A stretch of DNA of 32,758 bases from assembly GCA_017557405.1 (NCBI GenBank), contig JAFYYV010000014.1, forward strand, positions 1-32,758. The letters are read 5' to 3'. Of the stretch, positions 1 to 8,727 are shown piece by piece. The position numbers and the translations under genes were made by a program. Source of the stretch: Prevotella sp. (GTDB lineage: Bacteria; Bacteroidota; Bacteroidia; Bacteroidales; Bacteroidaceae). The notes below the pieces were generated by a model. It made no database searches. It was not told the origin of the DNA and was given only the letters and a program-made list of their open reading frames with translations. The number at the start of each line of letters is the position of its first letter. Within the stretch, counting starts at the first letter, position 1.

Positions 1-261
1 AGGTTGCTGAAGCTGCAGAAGAAGCTGTTGCCGATGCTGTTGAAGCTACAGAAGAAGTTGCTACTGAGGCTATAGAAGCTACAGAGGAAACAGTTGCAGA
101 GGCTGTGGAAACAACAGAACAGGCTGCTGAAGAGGTTGCTGAAGCTGCAGAAGAAGCTGTTGCCGATGCTGTTGAAGCTACAGAAGAAGTTGCTACTGAG
201 GCTATAGAAGCTACAGAGGAAACAGTTGCAGAGGCTGTGGAAACAACAGAAGAGGCTGCTG
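1..261 (+). repeat. 132-bp direct tandem repeat inside the DUF349 gene
   Basis: Bases 1-119 are identical to 133-251. The first difference is at 120 (C, against G at 252), which changes Gln to Glu. Similarity then ends near 261. The 132-bp period equals 44 codons, or four 11-residue units, so copy number can change without a frameshift. The array may continue to the left of the window. Repeats like this often collapse or expand in assemblies. Confidence 0.95.
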
Positions 262-2087
262 CTGAGGTTGTAGAAGCCGCTGAAGAAGTCGTTGACAATG
301 CCGAAGAAATAGCTGAAGAAGTCGCTACTGACGTTGAAGAAGCTACAGAAGAAGCTGCTCCGAAAGTTTACAAGACGAAGGCAGAGATTCTGGAGCGCGT
401 TAGAGAAATTGCCCACGATGAAGAAGAAAACGTGGACAAGGGCGAGATTGACATGCTGAAAACCCTCTTCTACAAGCTGCACATTGCTGAGCGTGAAGCC
501 CAGTTGAAAGAATACCTCGATGCTGGCGGTGATCCTGATTCCTATCAGGTGAGACCCGATGACGAGGAAGAAGCTTTCAAGGCTGAGATGAACGTGATCA
601 AGGAGAAGAGAGCGAAGATATTCCAAGCACAAGAGTCGGAAAAGCAAGCCAACCTGAAACGCAAGCTCGAGATCATCGAAAAAATCAAGGGTATGGCCAC
701 ATCGCCCGATGAAGCCAACAAGAGCTTCCAGCAGTTCAAGGAATTGCAGCAGCAATGGCGCGAAATCAAAGCCGTTCCTGCTGAGCGTGCCAACGAGCTG
801 TGGCGCAACTACCAACTCTACGTGGAGCAGTTCTACGACTTGCTGAAACTGAACAGCGAAGCACGTGAATACGATTTCAAGAAAAACCTTGAAATGAAGA
901 CCCGTCTTTGTGAGGCTGCCGAGAAGTTGGCTGATGAGCCCGACGTTATTAGCGCCTTCCATCAGTTGCAAGAGTTGCATCAGCAATACCGCGAGATAGG
1001 TCCTGTAGCCAAAGACCTGCGTGAGCAGACTTGGGCTCGATTCAAGGCTGCAAGCACCGTAATCAACAAGCGCCATCAGCAGCATTTCGAAGGTCTACGA
1101 GCCAAAGAAGAAGAGAACTTGGCTCGTAAGACAGAACTCTGCGAACGCGTGGAAGCCATCTCGAAAGAAGAGAACAAAGGTGCTGGTGATTGGGAGAAGC
1201 ATACCAAGCAGATCATCGAGATACAGAACGAGTGGAAGACAATTGGATTCGCTCCCCAGAAGATGAACGTTAAGATCTTCGAACGCTTCCGTGCTGCATG
1301 CGATGATTTCTTCGGACGCAAAGCTGAGTATTTCAAAGGCATGAAACAGCGTTTCGCTGAGAATGCAGAGAAGAAACGTGCGCTTGTTGAAAAGGCACAA
1401 GCCTTGCAAGACTCCACCGAATGGAAGTCAACGAGCGACAAGCTCATCGCTCTGCAGAAAGAATGGAAGACGATTGGTATGGTTCCCAAGAAATTAGGTG
1501 ATCAACTGTGGAACGACTTCCTTGCTGCCTGCAACAAGTTCTTCGAGGCTCGCAATGCAGCAAATGCAGGAGCACGAAGCGAAGAGCGCAACAACTTGGA
1601 ACAAAAGCGTGGCATCATTCAGCAACTCAAGGAGTTGGCTGAAGGAGGCGTAGAAGACATCCAAGAGAAAGTGCAGAAACTTGTCGACGAATACCAGCAA
1701 GTGGGACACGTGCCCTTCAAAGAGAAGGACAAGCTTTACAAAGAATACCACGAGGTGCTCGACAAACTGTACAAGGACCTCAATATCTCTACCGCCCGCC
1801 GTCGCCTCGACAACTTCCGCACGAACCTGAAGAACGTGGCCAAGCGCGGTGAAGACGCCCTCGATAACGAGCGCGGACGACTGATGAGACGCTACGAACA
1901 ACTGAAACAGGAAATCCAAACCTACGAAAACAACCTCGGTTTCCTGAATGTCAGTTCGAAGAAGGGCAACAGTCTCATTGACGAGATGAACAAGAAAGTG
2001 CAGAAGCTGAAAGACGATTTGCAACTTACCCGCGACAAGATCAAGGCAATTGATGCCGAGAATGCTGCTTCTGAAGAAGAAGCATAA
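1..2087 (+). CDS. DUF349 domain protein, 5' end outside window
   Basis: The reading frame (codons starting at base 3) is open to the left edge, so the true start lies outside the window; a GTG at 105 is an internal codon. Residues encoded by about 3-365 are almost only Ala, Glu, Val, Thr and Asp, arranged in 11-residue units such as AVEATEEVATE. The rest is Lys/Glu-rich and helical, with five DUF349-type units. Each has a W/Y-x-x-[IV]-[GK]-x-[VA]-[PA] core followed by an aromatic helix, for example QQWREIKAVPA, NEWKTIGFAP, KEWKTIGMVP and DEYQQVGHVP. It ends in a coiled-coil-like acidic tail. DUF349 proteins are common in Bacteroidota, and no biochemical role is established that I can state with confidence. 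No signal peptide can be judged because the N-terminus is missing. It is followed by a strong terminator. Confidence 0.85.
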   Translation, partial: VAEAAEEAVADAVEATEEVATEAIEATEETVAEAVETTEQAAEEVAEAAEEAVADAVEATEEVATEAIEATEETVAEAVETTEEAAAEVVEAAEEVVDNAEEIAEEVATDVEEATEEAAPKVYKTKAEILERVREIAHDEEENVDKGEIDMLKTLFYKLHIAEREAQLKEYLDAGGDPDSYQVRPDDEEEAFKAEMNVIKEKRAKIFQAQESEKQANLKRKLEIIEKIKGMATSPDEANKSFQQFKELQQQWREIKAVPAERANELWRNYQLYVEQFYDLLKLNSEAREYDFKKNLEMKTRLCEAAEKLADEPDVISAFHQLQELHQQYREIGPVAKDLREQTWARFKAASTVINKRHQQHFEGLRAKEEENLARKTELCERVEAISKEENKGAGDWEKHTKQIIEIQNEWKTIGFAPQKMNVKIFERFRAACDDFFGRKAEYFKGMKQRFAENAEKKRALVEKAQALQDSTEWKSTSDKLIALQKEWKTIGMVPKKLGDQLWNDFLAACNKFFEARNAANAGARSEERNNLEQKRGIIQQLKELAEGGVEDIQEKVQKLVDEYQQVGHVPFKEKDKLYKEYHEVLDKLYKDLNISTARRRLDNFRTNLKNVAKRGEDALDNERGRLMRRYEQLKQEIQTYENNLGFLNVSSKKGNSLIDEMNKKVQKLKDDLQLTRDKIKAIDAENAASEEEA

Positions 2088-2131
2088 TCACGGGATGGTT
2101 GTTTGATTCAGAAGCAACATCATTCATATAA

Positions 2132-2169
2132 ACAAAGAAGCCTGTCTCGATTGAGACAGGCTTCTTTGT
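2132..2169. terminator. Bidirectional hairpin terminator
   Basis: A perfect 17-bp stem pairs 2132-2148 with 2153-2169 around the loop GATT. The stem is A-rich on its left flank and T-rich on its right, and it lies between the convergent DUF349 and GH31 genes, so it can end transcripts from both sides. Confidence 0.9.
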
Positions 2170-2170
2170 A

Positions 2171-4555
2171 TTAGAACGTTACTTCTTGTTGTTGACCGTT
2201 GTATTCGATATTCTGTTGACGTCCGTCGGGAAGAACAACGTTGAAACGTCGCTGAGAGAGCATACCAGGGAACGAGCCTTTTCGTTGATTGATGACTAGC
2301 TTCCGTTGACGGTCGTTCCATTGGAAGGTGATTGTGGAGTAAGCTCCTTTCTCATAATTGTAAGAGTCGCCCTCATCCTCGTAAAGAACGAATGTGGCGT
2401 CAGCACCGGGATAGACTCGTATTTCGAGACCGTCCCATTGTTTCTCACCCACATACTGCATCTCAGGACCGAGAGGAAGAATACTACCTGCACGGACAAA
2501 CATCGGAACCTTCTGCAGCGAGGTCACCAGCTTCACATCCTGGCCGCCCTTATAGCGCTGGCCAGTCCAGAAGTCGTACCAATCAGTACCCTTCGGCAAG
2601 TATTTCGTGGCTGTCTTCGATTCCATCCAATCGACACCTCCGACCGCTTTCTGATCACCACTTGCCTCTTTTCTGTCCCAACCTGTCATCTCATTCGTAC
2701 GAACAATCTTCTCCTCAGTATATTGCGGATTGACGATGGGACAAGCAAGAATACTATGACCGAACATGAACTCATCTGTCATATCCCACACCTTCTTGTC
2801 AGCGGCAAAATCGCTGAACAACGGCCGCATATAACTGTCGTTGTTAGAGGTCACCTGCCAAGCAGTACTATATAAATAAGGTATCAAGCGATAGCGCAGA
2901 CGGATAGTGCTCTCAATAGCATCATAAATGGGTTCACCCTTCTTTCCAAACTGCCAAATCTCACGAGGTGCATCTGCACCGTGACTGCGGAATACAGGGC
3001 AGAACAGACCATATTGCATCCAACGCACATAGAGTTCCTGGAACTGCGGATTTCGGGGAGCCGAACCACCACCCCGCGTGTTGTAGGAACCGCAGAAGAA
3101 GCCACCGATGTCGGTGTTGAAGTTGGGATTGCCTGTCAGCGTGAAACTCAATCCTGCAGGCACCTGTTTGCGCAGCATATCCCACGAGGAGTTAACATCA
3201 CCGCTCCACATATTCGAACCATAGTGCTGCTGACCGGCAAAACTGCTTCTGGTCATGATAAAGACGCGCTTCGGAGAATTGGGATAGTCCTTTCGCTGCG
3301 ACTGATAAATACCACGAACGGTCTCCAAAGGGAAGGCATTACGTTGTGAACGCCAAGTACCACCATAAACCTTATGATCGTAATCGCTCTCACGCGGATT
3401 GAAGAAATCGGGGTCAGTCGAGTCCATCCACCACGCATCAGTACCGTAGTCGTATAGTGTCTTCAGATACTTCCAATAAATGTCGCGGGCCACTGGGCTG
3501 AAAGCATCGTAGACCTTCACACCCGAAGGATAGTCTCTCATCGGCGGCCATACATGCGAGATTCCACTCTGCGGCCAAGTCTCAAAAGGCATCAACAGAC
3601 CTTTCTCATCAAGCTCGCGGAACTGCTTGGTCTGTGGTCCAAAACTCGCCCAAATGGAAATCATGAAGTGGGCGTGTTTCTTGTGCACATTCTGTATCAT
3701 TTGCTTGCCGTTCGAGAAATCTTCAGCCAGGAAATCCATCGCATTCCACAAGTAGTTCGAGCCCCAATACTGCCAATCTTGGATAATACCATCGAGTGGC
3801 ACTTGCAACTCACGATATTTGTCGACAATGCTCTCGGTCTCTGCGGCTGTCTTGTAGCGCTCCTTCGACTGCCAGAAGCCGAAAGTCCACAAAGGGAACA
3901 TTGGAACATCGCCTGTCAGATGGCGCATCTGCGCAATCACTCCATCGGCCGAACCGCCATACATGAAGTAATAATCGACAGCCTCACCCACCTCAGAAGT
4001 GAACGACATACCCGAAGCATCATCATCGAAATCCGTGGGCGAATAATTGTCCCAATAGACTCCCCAGCCTTTGATGCTCTGCAAGACATTCTGGAAATCC
4101 TCCAAGTTCGACTGCTCCATGCGTTTGTGCTCGCCGCGACGGTTCATCTTGCCGTTCTGAATGGTTCCCAATCCATAAATAGCCTCATCCTTGTCGAGTG
4201 TGAAAGTCTGGCGAACCTTCCATTTACCAGCATCGCCACCCAATGTGAGCGGCTCGAACGAATGGTTTTTCTCGCGTAGAAGAACCTTTCCCTTAGGCGT
4301 CAGGAACGTCACACATCCCGTCCGTTCATCGAGTTTCACACTCAATTCACCACTCGAAACAATGCCCCCACGCCTCTGAAGCGCCACATCCTCCTGTTTC
4401 GCCGTGACCACCAGGCTTTTCTTTCCTGCGTAGTCGTCGGACTGACTCTTCACAATGCGGACAATACGGGGCGTGAAGAACTCCACCTTCACACGCTGAG
4501 CAAAGCCTGAAACAGCCATCAGGCACGCCAACAAAGCCAAATAAAAACGTTTCAT
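2171..4555 (-). CDS. Secreted glycoside hydrolase family 31 (alpha-glucosidase/alpha-xylosidase type)
   Basis: A 794-residue protein predicted to hydrolyse alpha-linked sugars in the periplasm or at the cell surface. The start at 4555 is chosen because it opens with a signal peptide (MKRFYLALLACLMAVSGFAQ); an in-frame upstream ATG at 4600 would add 15 residues before it. The N-terminal beta domain is followed by the GH31 barrel: PLWTFGFWQSKERY (about 221-234), DGIIQDWQYWG (255-265), then the nucleophile segment WWMDSTDPD with Asp378, and WSGDVNSSW with Asp453 as likely acid/base. C-terminal beta domains follow (YLPKGTDWYDFWTG). Both catalytic aspartates are present. The nucleophile context differs from the common W-x-D-x-x-E-P form. 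Substrate cannot be fixed from sequence. It is a single gene with its own promoter and no SusC/D genes nearby. Confidence 0.9.
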   Translation of the reverse strand: MKRFYLALLACLMAVSGFAQRVKVEFFTPRIVRIVKSQSDDYAGKKSLVVTAKQEDVALQRRGGIVSSGELSVKLDERTGCVTFLTPKGKVLLREKNHSFEPLTLGGDAGKWKVRQTFTLDKDEAIYGLGTIQNGKMNRRGEHKRMEQSNLEDFQNVLQSIKGWGVYWDNYSPTDFDDDASGMSFTSEVGEAVDYYFMYGGSADGVIAQMRHLTGDVPMFPLWTFGFWQSKERYKTAAETESIVDKYRELQVPLDGIIQDWQYWGSNYLWNAMDFLAEDFSNGKQMIQNVHKKHAHFMISIWASFGPQTKQFRELDEKGLLMPFETWPQSGISHVWPPMRDYPSGVKVYDAFSPVARDIYWKYLKTLYDYGTDAWWMDSTDPDFFNPRESDYDHKVYGGTWRSQRNAFPLETVRGIYQSQRKDYPNSPKRVFIMTRSSFAGQQHYGSNMWSGDVNSSWDMLRKQVPAGLSFTLTGNPNFNTDIGGFFCGSYNTRGGGSAPRNPQFQELYVRWMQYGLFCPVFRSHGADAPREIWQFGKKGEPIYDAIESTIRLRYRLIPYLYSTAWQVTSNNDSYMRPLFSDFAADKKVWDMTDEFMFGHSILACPIVNPQYTEEKIVRTNEMTGWDRKEASGDQKAVGGVDWMESKTATKYLPKGTDWYDFWTGQRYKGGQDVKLVTSLQKVPMFVRAGSILPLGPEMQYVGEKQWDGLEIRVYPGADATFVLYEDEGDSYNYEKGAYSTITFQWNDRQRKLVINQRKGSFPGMLSQRRFNVVLPDGRQQNIEYNGQQQEVTF

Positions 4556-4637
4556 TTTCTTCTGTTTTAATATCATGAAGCAAGGACAACCTCGTTTCAT
4601 AAAATGGATTATGTTTTCTATCTAGTTCATTTCTCTG

Positions 4638-4645
4638 CAAAGATA
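4638..4645 (-). promoter_or_regulatory. Likely -7 element for the GH31 gene
   Basis: Read on the minus strand this is TATCTTTG, a match to Bacteroidota TAnnTTTG. It would give a leader of roughly 75 nt before the GH31 start at 4555. No clear -33 TTG was identified. Confidence 0.55.
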
Positions 4646-4726
4646 ATAAAAAAAAACGAGATAAATCGAAAAAAGAACAAAAACCTTTGGGCATGAATTG
4701 CAAAAGACGGCAAATGACAAAATGAC

Positions 4727-4809
4727 AGCTATGCTTTGAGCTTGTCAAAGCATAGCTTTAAGGCGGTCAAAGCTATGCAATGAGACGGTCAAAGCATAGC
4801 TATGGGAAA
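4727..4809. repeat. 22-bp tandem repeat element, copy A, with palindrome
   Basis: GTCAAAG occurs at 4744, 4766 and 4788, an exact 22-bp period. The first unit forms a perfect inverted repeat with 13-bp arms (4727-4739 and 4745-4757) around GCTTG. Bases 4761-4794 are the exact reverse complement of 34 bases in copy B (11675-11708). There are no spacers and no coding frame. It fills the space between the GH31 promoter and the tRNA-Gln region. The remainder of 4810-4971 holds nothing I can identify. Confidence 0.85.
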
Positions 4810-4971
4810 ATCAGACGATAAGTAAAAAGATTCAACAAAACGGTTATTTAAATCGCCCTTTTGCCTTGCATTTTGTCAGCAAAATGCCGTTTTCGCTGAC
4901 ATTCTGATTTTCGGCTTTCAGCAGACCACCCTCCCACTCCATCAGCAAGGAAGGTCCAGCCGATTGGAAAC

Positions 4972-5007
4972 AAAAAAATCGCCAACAGCCTCGTGGCCAT
5001 CGGCGAT
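4972..5007 (-). terminator. Terminator downstream of tRNA-Gln
   Basis: On the minus strand ATCGCC pairs with GGCGAT (5002-5007 with 4978-4983). Additional inner GGCC/GGC pairing is possible, and a T-run follows (4972-4978 on the plus strand is A-rich). It lies directly after the tRNA in transcription order. Confidence 0.75.
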
Positions 5008-5015
5008 ACAGGAAG

Positions 5016-5086
5016 TTGGGGTACCCGGACTCGAACCAGGAAAGGCAGGACCAGAATCTGCAGTGTTACCATTACACCATACCCCA
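5016..5086 (-). tRNA. tRNA-Gln (anticodon CUG)
   Basis: The minus strand folds as a full cloverleaf of 71 nt without encoded CCA. The acceptor TGGGGTA pairs with TACCCCA, with discriminator A. The D arm is GTGT/ACAC, the anticodon loop is TTCTGGT with anticodon CTG, and the T arm is CCTGG/CCGGG with loop TTCGAGT. The variable loop is four bases. The loop-proximal pair of the anticodon stem is A31-C39, which is non-canonical in the gene sequence. It decodes CAG. Confidence 0.93.
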
Positions 5087-5124
5087 ATGCCTTTAATTTT
5101 GCCATCATTTCTGATTTGCGGTTG

Positions 5125-5153
5125 CAAAGGTAGCGATTTTTTTTTAACTACAA
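5125..5153 (-). promoter_or_regulatory. Promoter of tRNA-Gln
   Basis: The minus strand carries TTG (5151-5153), an 18-bp spacer and TACCTTTG (5125-5132), close to the Bacteroidota -33/-7 arrangement. It is about 40 bases before the mature tRNA 5' end. Confidence 0.65.
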
Positions 5154-5225
5154 GCATTTTCAAAAAGAATTTTGCAAAAAAAATCAAATTCGACTTGTTT
5201 TTTCACGTTTTTCGAATATTTAGCG

Positions 5226-5233
5226 TACCTTTG
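5226..5233 (+). promoter_or_regulatory. Likely -7 element for rsfS
   Basis: TACCTTTG matches TAnnTTTG. It is about 38 bases before the rsfS ATG and probably starts the rsfS-ftsH-cdsA transcript. It is divergent from the tRNA promoter. Confidence 0.6.
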
Positions 5234-5271
5234 TAGCAATAAACGCATCACATCAACAAAAGCATTTCTGA

Positions 5272-5631
5272 ATGGAGCAAACAACAAGATTGGTGGAAGC
5301 CATCACCAAGGGTATACAAGAAAAAAAAGGGCAAGACATCGTAGTGGCCGACCTTAGCGGCATTGACGGCTCGATAGCCAACTACTTCATCATTTGTCAA
5401 GGCAACACGCCGACGCAAGTGGAAGCCATCACCGAATCGGTGGACGAAGTGGCTCGCACGGAAGCCGACGAGAAGCCGATGGGCGTTGTAGGGCTGGGTC
5501 TCTCGCGCTGGGTCGCTATGGATTACGGAGACGTGTTGGTGCACATATTCGTGCCAGATGCCCGCGAATTCTACGATTTGGAAAACCTGTGGGAGGATGC
5601 TCGTCTGACCCGCATTCCCAATCTGGATTGA
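5272..5631 (+). CDS. rsfS: Ribosome silencing factor RsfS
   Basis: A 119-residue cytoplasmic protein of normal length for the family. RsfS binds ribosomal protein uL14 on the 50S subunit and blocks joining to 30S, lowering translation when nutrients are limiting. Family hallmarks visible are the GQDIVVADLSGID strand, NYFIICQGN, and the C-terminal WVAMDYGDVLVHIF followed by REFYDLENLWEDA. The start is the first ATG after the promoter. It sits 51 bp before ftsH in the same direction, the conserved Bacteroidota arrangement. Confidence 0.95.
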   Translation: MEQTTRLVEAITKGIQEKKGQDIVVADLSGIDGSIANYFIICQGNTPTQVEAITESVDEVARTEADEKPMGVVGLGLSRWVAMDYGDVLVHIFVPDAREFYDLENLWEDARLTRIPNLD

Positions 5632-5682
5632 AGTCTGCCCAACTAACCATAAATCTTTATTATTTAGGAACAATCAAACAAT

Positions 5683-7770
5683 ATGGATAAAAATAGGAAC
5701 AACCAATTTGGCAAAGGGAACAATCAACCGAAGATGCCCCGGTTCAACATGAACTGGATTTACATCCTCATCATTGTTTCGCTCGCCCTTTTCTTCCTTT
5801 CGGATGGTGGAAACTCGTTGGCTTCTGCCTCGGGTAACTCCATAAAACAAGAGGCCACCTACACCAAGTTCAAGGAGTATGTGGAGAAAGGATTCGCTGA
5901 CAAGGTGGAGGTGAACACTTCGGACAAGACGCTGAAGATGTTCGTTACGGCCAAGCATGTCCGCGATGTGTTCAACAAGTCGTTGGAACAGACAGGTGCC
6001 AAGCCATACGTGAGCGTAGAGTTCGGTTCGATTGATGAACTGGAGAAATACCTGACTGAACAGCAGCAGAAAGGAAAATTGAAGGATTTCGACTACGACA
6101 ACAAGAAGAGCAGCGGCCTCTGGGACCTCCTCATCAGCTTCGGACCCCTCATCTTCATCATCCTGCTGTGGTTCCTCATCATGAACCGCATGGGAAGCGG
6201 TGGCGGTGGAGGCGGCGGCGTCTTCAGCGTTGGCAAGTCGAAGGCGAAGATGTACGAGAAAGGAAACGACCTTGGAATCACCTTCAAGGACGTGGCTGGA
6301 CAGGCAGGCGCCAAACAAGAGGTGCAGGAGATTGTGGAGTTCCTGAAGAATCCGAAGAAATACACCGACCTGGGTGGTAAGATTCCCAAGGGCGCTCTGC
6401 TCGTGGGACCTCCGGGAACAGGTAAGACGTTGCTGGCAAAGGCAGTTGCTGGCGAGGCTGGAGTGCCTTTCTTCTCGATGTCGGGTTCCGACTTCGTGGA
6501 GATGTTTGTCGGTGTGGGAGCCAGCCGTGTGCGCGACTTGTTCCGCCAAGCTAAGGAAAAATCGCCCTGTATTATCTTCATCGATGAGATTGACGCTGTC
6601 GGACGTGCTCGTTCGAAGAACCCCGCTATGGGTGGAAACGACGAACGTGAGAATACGTTGAACGCCCTGCTGACTGAGATGGATGGATTCGGCACTAATA
6701 GCGGAGTCATTATTCTGGCCGCTACCAACCGAGTGGACATGCTCGACAAGGCTTTGTTGCGTGCTGGTCGTTTCGACCGTGAAATCCACGTTGACCTGCC
6801 CGACCTCACCGAGCGCAAGGAAATCTTCCAAGTGCACTTGAAGCCTTTGAAGACTGATTCCACGCTCGACATCGACTTCCTGGCTCGACAAACACCTGGA
6901 TTCTCGGGCGCTGACATCGCCAATGTATGCAACGAAGCTGCCCTGATTGCCGCCCGACATGATGCTGCCACCGTCAGCAAACAGGATTTCCTTGATGCCG
7001 TGGACCGTATTATCGGCGGATTGGAGAAGAAGACCAAAGTGATGACTGCCGCCGAGAAACGCTCTATTGCCCTGCACGAGGCTGGCCACGCCACCGTTTC
7101 TTGGTTCTGCGAACATGCAAATCCACTCGTGAAAGTATCGATTGTGCCACGTGGACAAGCATTGGGAGCCGCTTGGTATCTGCCCGAAGAGCGACAAATC
7201 ACCACCAAAGAGCAGATGCTCGACGAAATGTGCGCTCTCTTGGGTGGACGTGCTGCTGAAGAGCTCTTTACTGGCCACATCTCAACAGGTGCGATGAACG
7301 ATCTTGAACGCGCCACGAAGAGTGCATACGGAATGATTGCCTACGCTGGTATGAGCGACCGATTGCCCAATATCTGCTATTACAACAACCAGGAATACCA
7401 GTTCCAGCGCCCCTATTCGGAGACTACCGCAAAGGTCATCGACGATGAAGTGCTGAAGATGATCAACGAACAATACGACCGCGCCAAAGAGTTGCTGACC
7501 AAATACAAGGAGGGACACAACGAACTGGCTGAACTGCTCATCAAGCGCGAGGTGATATTCGCCGAAGACGTAGAACGTATTTTCGGCCCTCGTCCGTGGA
7601 TTAGCCGCTCTCAGGAGATCATCAAAGAGAATGAAGCGCTCGCTCAAGCCAATGCGCCGAAACTGGAAGACATGCCTGAAGAAGTGCGCAAAGCCCAGGA
7701 GGAATTCGAGAAAGGAAACAAAAGCGAAGAACCGAAGGCTGAAGCAGACAACCAAGAGTCGGAAGCATAG
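5683..7770 (+). CDS. ftsH: ATP-dependent zinc metalloprotease FtsH
   Basis: A 695-residue inner-membrane AAA+ protease that degrades misfolded membrane proteins and regulatory substrates. There are two membrane segments (about 25-40 and 147-168) flanking a periplasmic domain, then a Gly-rich linker (171-179). Walker A is GPPGTGKT (242-249), Walker B IIFIDEID (297-304), followed by the second region of homology with arginine fingers (ATNRVD, RAGRFDR). The zinc site is HEAGH (465-469). The C-terminal tail is acidic and Lys/Glu-rich. All catalytic motifs are intact. It is co-directional with rsfS upstream and cdsA downstream (33 bp), and a shared transcript is likely. Confidence 0.98.
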   Translation: MDKNRNNQFGKGNNQPKMPRFNMNWIYILIIVSLALFFLSDGGNSLASASGNSIKQEATYTKFKEYVEKGFADKVEVNTSDKTLKMFVTAKHVRDVFNKSLEQTGAKPYVSVEFGSIDELEKYLTEQQQKGKLKDFDYDNKKSSGLWDLLISFGPLIFIILLWFLIMNRMGSGGGGGGGVFSVGKSKAKMYEKGNDLGITFKDVAGQAGAKQEVQEIVEFLKNPKKYTDLGGKIPKGALLVGPPGTGKTLLAKAVAGEAGVPFFSMSGSDFVEMFVGVGASRVRDLFRQAKEKSPCIIFIDEIDAVGRARSKNPAMGGNDERENTLNALLTEMDGFGTNSGVIILAATNRVDMLDKALLRAGRFDREIHVDLPDLTERKEIFQVHLKPLKTDSTLDIDFLARQTPGFSGADIANVCNEAALIAARHDAATVSKQDFLDAVDRIIGGLEKKTKVMTAAEKRSIALHEAGHATVSWFCEHANPLVKVSIVPRGQALGAAWYLPEERQITTKEQMLDEMCALLGGRAAEELFTGHISTGAMNDLERATKSAYGMIAYAGMSDRLPNICYYNNQEYQFQRPYSETTAKVIDDEVLKMINEQYDRAKELLTKYKEGHNELAELLIKREVIFAEDVERIFGPRPWISRSQEIIKENEALAQANAPKLEDMPEEVRKAQEEFEKGNKSEEPKAEADNQESEA

Positions 7771-7803
7771 CTTTTGATTGATAAATGCCAAATAACAAGG
7801 ATT

Positions 7804-8667
7804 ATGAGCGACAAACTTAAAAACTTCATCACACGCACCATCACGGGAGTCCTTTTCGTGGCGGTAATGGTGGTGGGCATCTGTTTCCGAGGCGATGCTA
7901 TGATTCTGTTGTTCGCCCTCATTACAGGACTCACGTTGTGGGAATACACGGGGCTGGTGAACCAAATAGAAGGTGTGACCATCAACCGCTTCATCTCAAC
8001 AGCGGCTGGTGTCTATCTGTTCCTCGCTTTTGCGGGGTATTGTGCGAACATCGTACCTTCAGCAGCCTTCATTCCTTACCTGTTGACGGTAGTTTATCTC
8101 TTCGTTAGCGAACTCTACACCAAGAACGAAAACGCCATTCACGACTGGGCTTACACGATGCTTGGTCAGATGTATATCGCTCTACCTTTCTCTATGATTA
8201 ACGTGCTGGCCTTCCAAGCCAACCCTACCGATGGGAGTGTAGGCTACATTTGGCTGTTGCCCATGAGCATTTTCGTGTTCCTTTGGGTGAACGATACGGG
8301 CGCTTATTGCACAGGTTCGTTGCTGGGACGCCATAAGTTGTTCCCCAGAATATCTCCGGGAAAGTCGTGGGAAGGTTCCATTGGAGGAGGTTTGTTGGTG
8401 CTTATTGTTGCGGCACTCATCGGCTGGTATGAGAATCGGACAGGCACAGGCATCATGAGCATCATCGAATGGATGGGACTCGGACTTGTTGTTGTATTCT
8501 TCGGTACGTGGGGAGACCTTGTTGAATCGCTTTTCAAACGCACGCTCGGCATCAAAGACAGCGGAGACATACTGCCTGGACACGGCGGTATGCTCGATCG
8601 TTTTGACTCTTCGCTCATGGCCATTCCTGCCGCTGTGGTTTACATCTACGCCCTCTCGCTGTTCTGA
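7804..8667 (+). CDS. cdsA: Phosphatidate cytidylyltransferase CdsA
   Basis: A 287-residue integral membrane enzyme that makes CDP-diacylglycerol from phosphatidate and CTP, the precursor of phosphatidylethanolamine and phosphatidylglycerol. About seven or eight hydrophobic segments are visible. The family signature spans about 242-268, with SLFKRTLGIKDSGD and then PGHGGMLDRFDS. The ATG at 7804 is chosen over an upstream TTG at 7774 because AAGGA lies just before it and the protein then begins at the expected N-terminus. It follows ftsH closely. The next gene, a GH5 enzyme, starts 60 bp downstream without an obvious terminator in between. Confidence 0.96.
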   Translation: MSDKLKNFITRTITGVLFVAVMVVGICFRGDAMILLFALITGLTLWEYTGLVNQIEGVTINRFISTAAGVYLFLAFAGYCANIVPSAAFIPYLLTVVYLFVSELYTKNENAIHDWAYTMLGQMYIALPFSMINVLAFQANPTDGSVGYIWLLPMSIFVFLWVNDTGAYCTGSLLGRHKLFPRISPGKSWEGSIGGGLLVLIVAALIGWYENRTGTGIMSIIEWMGLGLVVVFFGTWGDLVESLFKRTLGIKDSGDILPGHGGMLDRFDSSLMAIPAAVVYIYALSLF

Positions 8668-8727
8668 AATTGAAGGGGAAAACAACCTTTACGGAGTAAC
8701 TGAAAGAAAAAACAACCAATACGAAAT

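Noticed and set aside
105-107. GTG as the start of the DUF349 gene
   Set aside because: The frame is open to the window edge and this GTG recurs as an internal codon in the 132-bp repeat.
4727-4809. Possible CRISPR array in the 22-bp repeats (also 11653-11762)
   Set aside because: Units are directly adjacent without unique spacers, and no cas genes are present.
4848-5236. Several open frames overlapping tRNA-Gln
   Set aside because: They cross the tRNA and its terminator on both strands and have no coding character.
5674-7278. Long open frame antisense to ftsH (534 codons)
   Set aside because: It is a composition shadow of a highly conserved gene; the product resembles no family and has no promoter or ribosome binding site.
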